Shown here in pieces: positions 62,056-64,000 of a stretch of DNA of 64,000 bases (position 1 is its first letter; every line of letters begins with the position of its first letter). The notes below the pieces were generated by a model, which saw only the letters and a list, made by a program, of their open reading frames with translations, did not search any database and was not told the origin of the DNA. A program made the translations under genes and the position numbers. This stretch comes from Adiantum capillus-veneris (lineage: Eukaryota > Streptophyta > Polypodiopsida > Polypodiales > Pteridaceae). Where the stretch lies: the NCBI GenBank assembly GCA_014529385.2, contig CM043947.1, positions 98,426,036-98,490,035 on the forward strand, given 5' to 3'.

Positions 62056-62699
62056 GGGGAGCGAGAGAGAACAGATGCTGCCGTAGCAACTAGACGGGCT
62101 ATCTTCGAGGCTAGCTTGGATGGGGAGTAATCCCCATCCGAGCGTCCTCTAGATAGGCGTGACTGCAACGAGTGCCTGGCCCAAGCCCAAGCAGAGTGAG
62201 CCGTACGTAAAGAAACCTCCTCTATCCAGGAGTCCTCAAGAATGTATACATAGCATGGCAAGCACTGTGTATCAGCAAAGAAGTGAGTCTGGAGGTGTCA
62301 CAATAAACTTGGCCAATGGCCACAAAGTCTGGAGCATGTCTGTAACTCCTAGTTCTCCCATGTGGTGAGATAACTCTAGGACCTGTGTGTGCAACCATCC
62401 CAACACTGAGTCGAGAGTCCACTCTGTCTGGGCCCTGCCGCAAAGAGGGAAGGAGAAACCAACTGCTGAGTCCAAGGCCTCTGTCCCCCTAGAAGCAAGG
62501 AAGAGAACATGGACCCTAAAGCAGGCTGCCTCATGGTCTGCTGAGGGGTCGTCGAGAAAACGAGTGAAGCCATAGTCGAAAAAGTCCCATCGGTGCTGGA
62601 TGTCAATGCTTGTCAGACCATGAGGGATAGACGCAAGGGAAGATGTCTGTACCTGCAGAGGGGGCCGTAAGAAAGGTTGACTCTCTCTCGCTAGGCGAA
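62056..62699 (-). other. LINE ORF1-ORF2 region
   Basis: A minus-strand frame at 62272-62703 is open for 143 codons without a domain I know; it could be the ORF1 C-terminus. ORF2 begins just after it. Confidence 0.4.
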
Positions 62700-63994
62700 T
62701 CATGGCAAAGGCGCTGCCAAGAGATCTCCTAGCCGCCGGAGAAGGCCCTGCCCCCTGGGTCGACTATGGAACTGGAGCAGGAGGGGAGGGGGGGAGAAGG
62801 AGCTGGGGAAAGCGGTGGAGAAGAGGGGCGGGAGGGGACGATAGATCCAGAGGGGCGGGGGGAAGAGGCGGTGGGAGCAGAAGGCGGGGGGAGGATGAGG
62901 AAGAGGGGGGGAACTCTGGGGGGGGAGGGGATGTCGAGGGTGAAGTTGGGGTGGGGGTTGGAGTAGGGACCTCCTCCTGCTCAAGAGGACCAAAACGGTT
63001 CCCCTTTGGAACCCACTACTTATGAGTAGGCGCCTGAGGACCACTCTGAGTGCCAGGTTGACACTGTGGCCCCTGTCGTCGTCTACCACGGGCCTGCTGC
63101 CATCCCTCCTCCGCTGGAGCCACAGGCTCAGAGGGTGGCTCTGCATGTGTGCGCTGTGTCTTTGTCTGTGGCTGCTGCTGGCCAGCCCTTGCAGGCTGGG
63201 GCTGAGGCTGTGGTGTATGTCGAGGCCTCCTCTGTGGATAGGCCTTTGCTAGATGGCCCATCTATCAACAAATGAAGCACTAGTTTGGGAGGCACAAATA
63301 CTCCACACTCTGTTTAAAACAACCCCCACTCACCCGAGGCAGAAGAATAACCTTTGAGAGCGTGTGAGTGTCTCTGACCAAAACTCGAACTGAGGGAATG
63401 CCAGCCGCCTTGGTAGCTACTGAGGCTGCCGTACGAGATGTCTCCAGGACAGTCCCAGTGGTTGAGACGATCTTGGATAAAAGTGGTAAGTACTCTCTCT
63501 GCAAACCCGCAAAGCAGACCGAGATGGGGATGTCTGTCTCCTCTACTAGAACATCCGAAGCAGGGTCGAAACCATGTGTCCACTGTCGAAAGTGGGCACG
63601 TGCTGCTCAGATGGTCAGTGGACTCATGGCGATGACCTTGGACGCCATCTCGGAGGTCTCAAACTCGATCTGATAGTAACCTCATCCAAGATCTTGCCCA
63701 CCTCTGCCAGAAGGCGGGCCTGGAGAAGGTCACGCAGCTCTCCTTTGCTAGGTCAGGTGCCAAGAATCTTGTAGATGACAGAAGTCGCCTGCAATCACTC
63801 TACCTCTACAGCTAGGATCGCTTGCTCTGTCGACAAAAGAGTAAGTCAAATGGTGGGCTCAGCGGGGTCGGGCGAGGAGGCTTCAGACGAGTTCCTCTGT
63901 GGTGGAGCTGGAGCCTCCATCTGTGTCTACTGCTGTAGTGTAAGAAAGGGCGGCGGGGAGATTCTGCAACTGGGTGTGCCGAGCACTGCCCCAA
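62700..63994 (-). pseudogene. LINE ORF1 (DUF4283-like, zinc knuckle)
   Basis: In the minus strand a frame at about 63660-63240 reads a plant L1 ORF1 pattern: ISVCFAGLQREYLPLL, GTVLE, VEYLCLPN, then CFIC...GHLAKAYP. The last is a CCHC knuckle with the final Cys changed to Tyr. At least two stops break it (TGA/TAG at the Trp before AARAHF and before CFIC). A GC-rich Pro/Arg-rich stretch (62760-62960) follows. ORF1 proteins of this type bind LINE RNA. Confidence 0.7.
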
Positions 63995-64000
63995 GAAATT

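Larger units (their letters stand above)
42539..64000 (-). mobile_element. L1-type LINE, split by three later insertions
   Basis: Reading the minus strand from the right edge it has ORF1 with a DUF4283-like region and zinc knuckle (63.9-62.7 kb), then ORF2 with AP endonuclease, RT and C-terminal zinc domain, a 3' UTR and a short poly-A (T9 at 42539-42547). LINE pieces are 61618-64000, 52242-52345, 50623-51432 and 42539-45694, about 6.45 kb in total, close to a full plant L1. Removing the insertions restores the frame at each junction. The 5' end lies beyond the window. Several stops and shifts make it inactive. Confidence 0.9.

Noticed and set aside
62272-62703. 143-codon minus-strand frame as an independent gene
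   Set aside because: It lies between ORF1 and ORF2 of the LINE in the same orientation and is better explained as LINE sequence.

Overview
This window is nuclear DNA of a land plant: one spliced housekeeping-type gene sits in a dense bed of plant LTR retrotransposons, an L1-type LINE, satellite units and very long CT/GA, CA/GT and homopolymer tracts. The gene encodes a protein I recognise as the Arabidopsis At4g24610/At5g65440 type (conserved in plants, function unknown). The species cannot be named from the sequence. The repeat load and the many long CT tracts suggest a large repeat-rich genome, but that is an impression only.

Layout, left to right. 1-7.4 kb: gene-free DNA with a small 2.6-kb LTR element (967-3584) whose LTRs carry CT microsatellites, a MITE-like inverted-repeat element (5658-5930), duplicated segments and long CT tracts. 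7.4-16.8 kb: a decayed Ty3/gypsy element (gypsy-1) with a truncated 5' LTR and a 2.8-kb, microsatellite-packed 3' LTR. 16.8-20.0 kb: a truncated Ty1/copia element on the minus strand (copia-1). 21.4-26.9 kb: a 5.5-kb LTR element with a perfect 5-bp target duplication but almost no recognisable coding. 27.8-35.1 kb: the gene, for which 23 phase-compatible exons give an open frame of 1152 codons. 35.1-36.3 kb: duplicated 3'-flanking sequence and CT tracts.

From 36.3 kb to the right edge is a nest at least four levels deep. A satellite of about 337-bp units is the host. Copia-4 (a 5' fragment), a possible solo LTR and copia-2 sit in it. Copia-2 is split by an L1-type LINE on the minus strand (42.5 kb to beyond 64 kb). 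The LINE is in turn split by copia-3 (45695-50622), a solo LTR (51433-52241) and a nearly intact gypsy element (gypsy-2, 52346-61617). Target-site duplications and reading-frame continuity of the LINE across the insertion points support this order.

The most interesting material is the gypsy family, present as two diverged copies. It has an extra reading frame between the 5' LTR and gag, a second small conserved frame after it, an in-frame UGA at the same codon just before the gag zinc knuckle in both copies, two RNase H domains (the first lacking a catalytic Asp), no chromodomain, and a small stem-loop plus a primer-site-like sequence kept near the LTR end. This resembles the Tat/Ogre branch of plant Ty3/gypsy elements. 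Four related copia copies in one window share LTRs of about 227 bp and a tRNA-iMet-type primer site.
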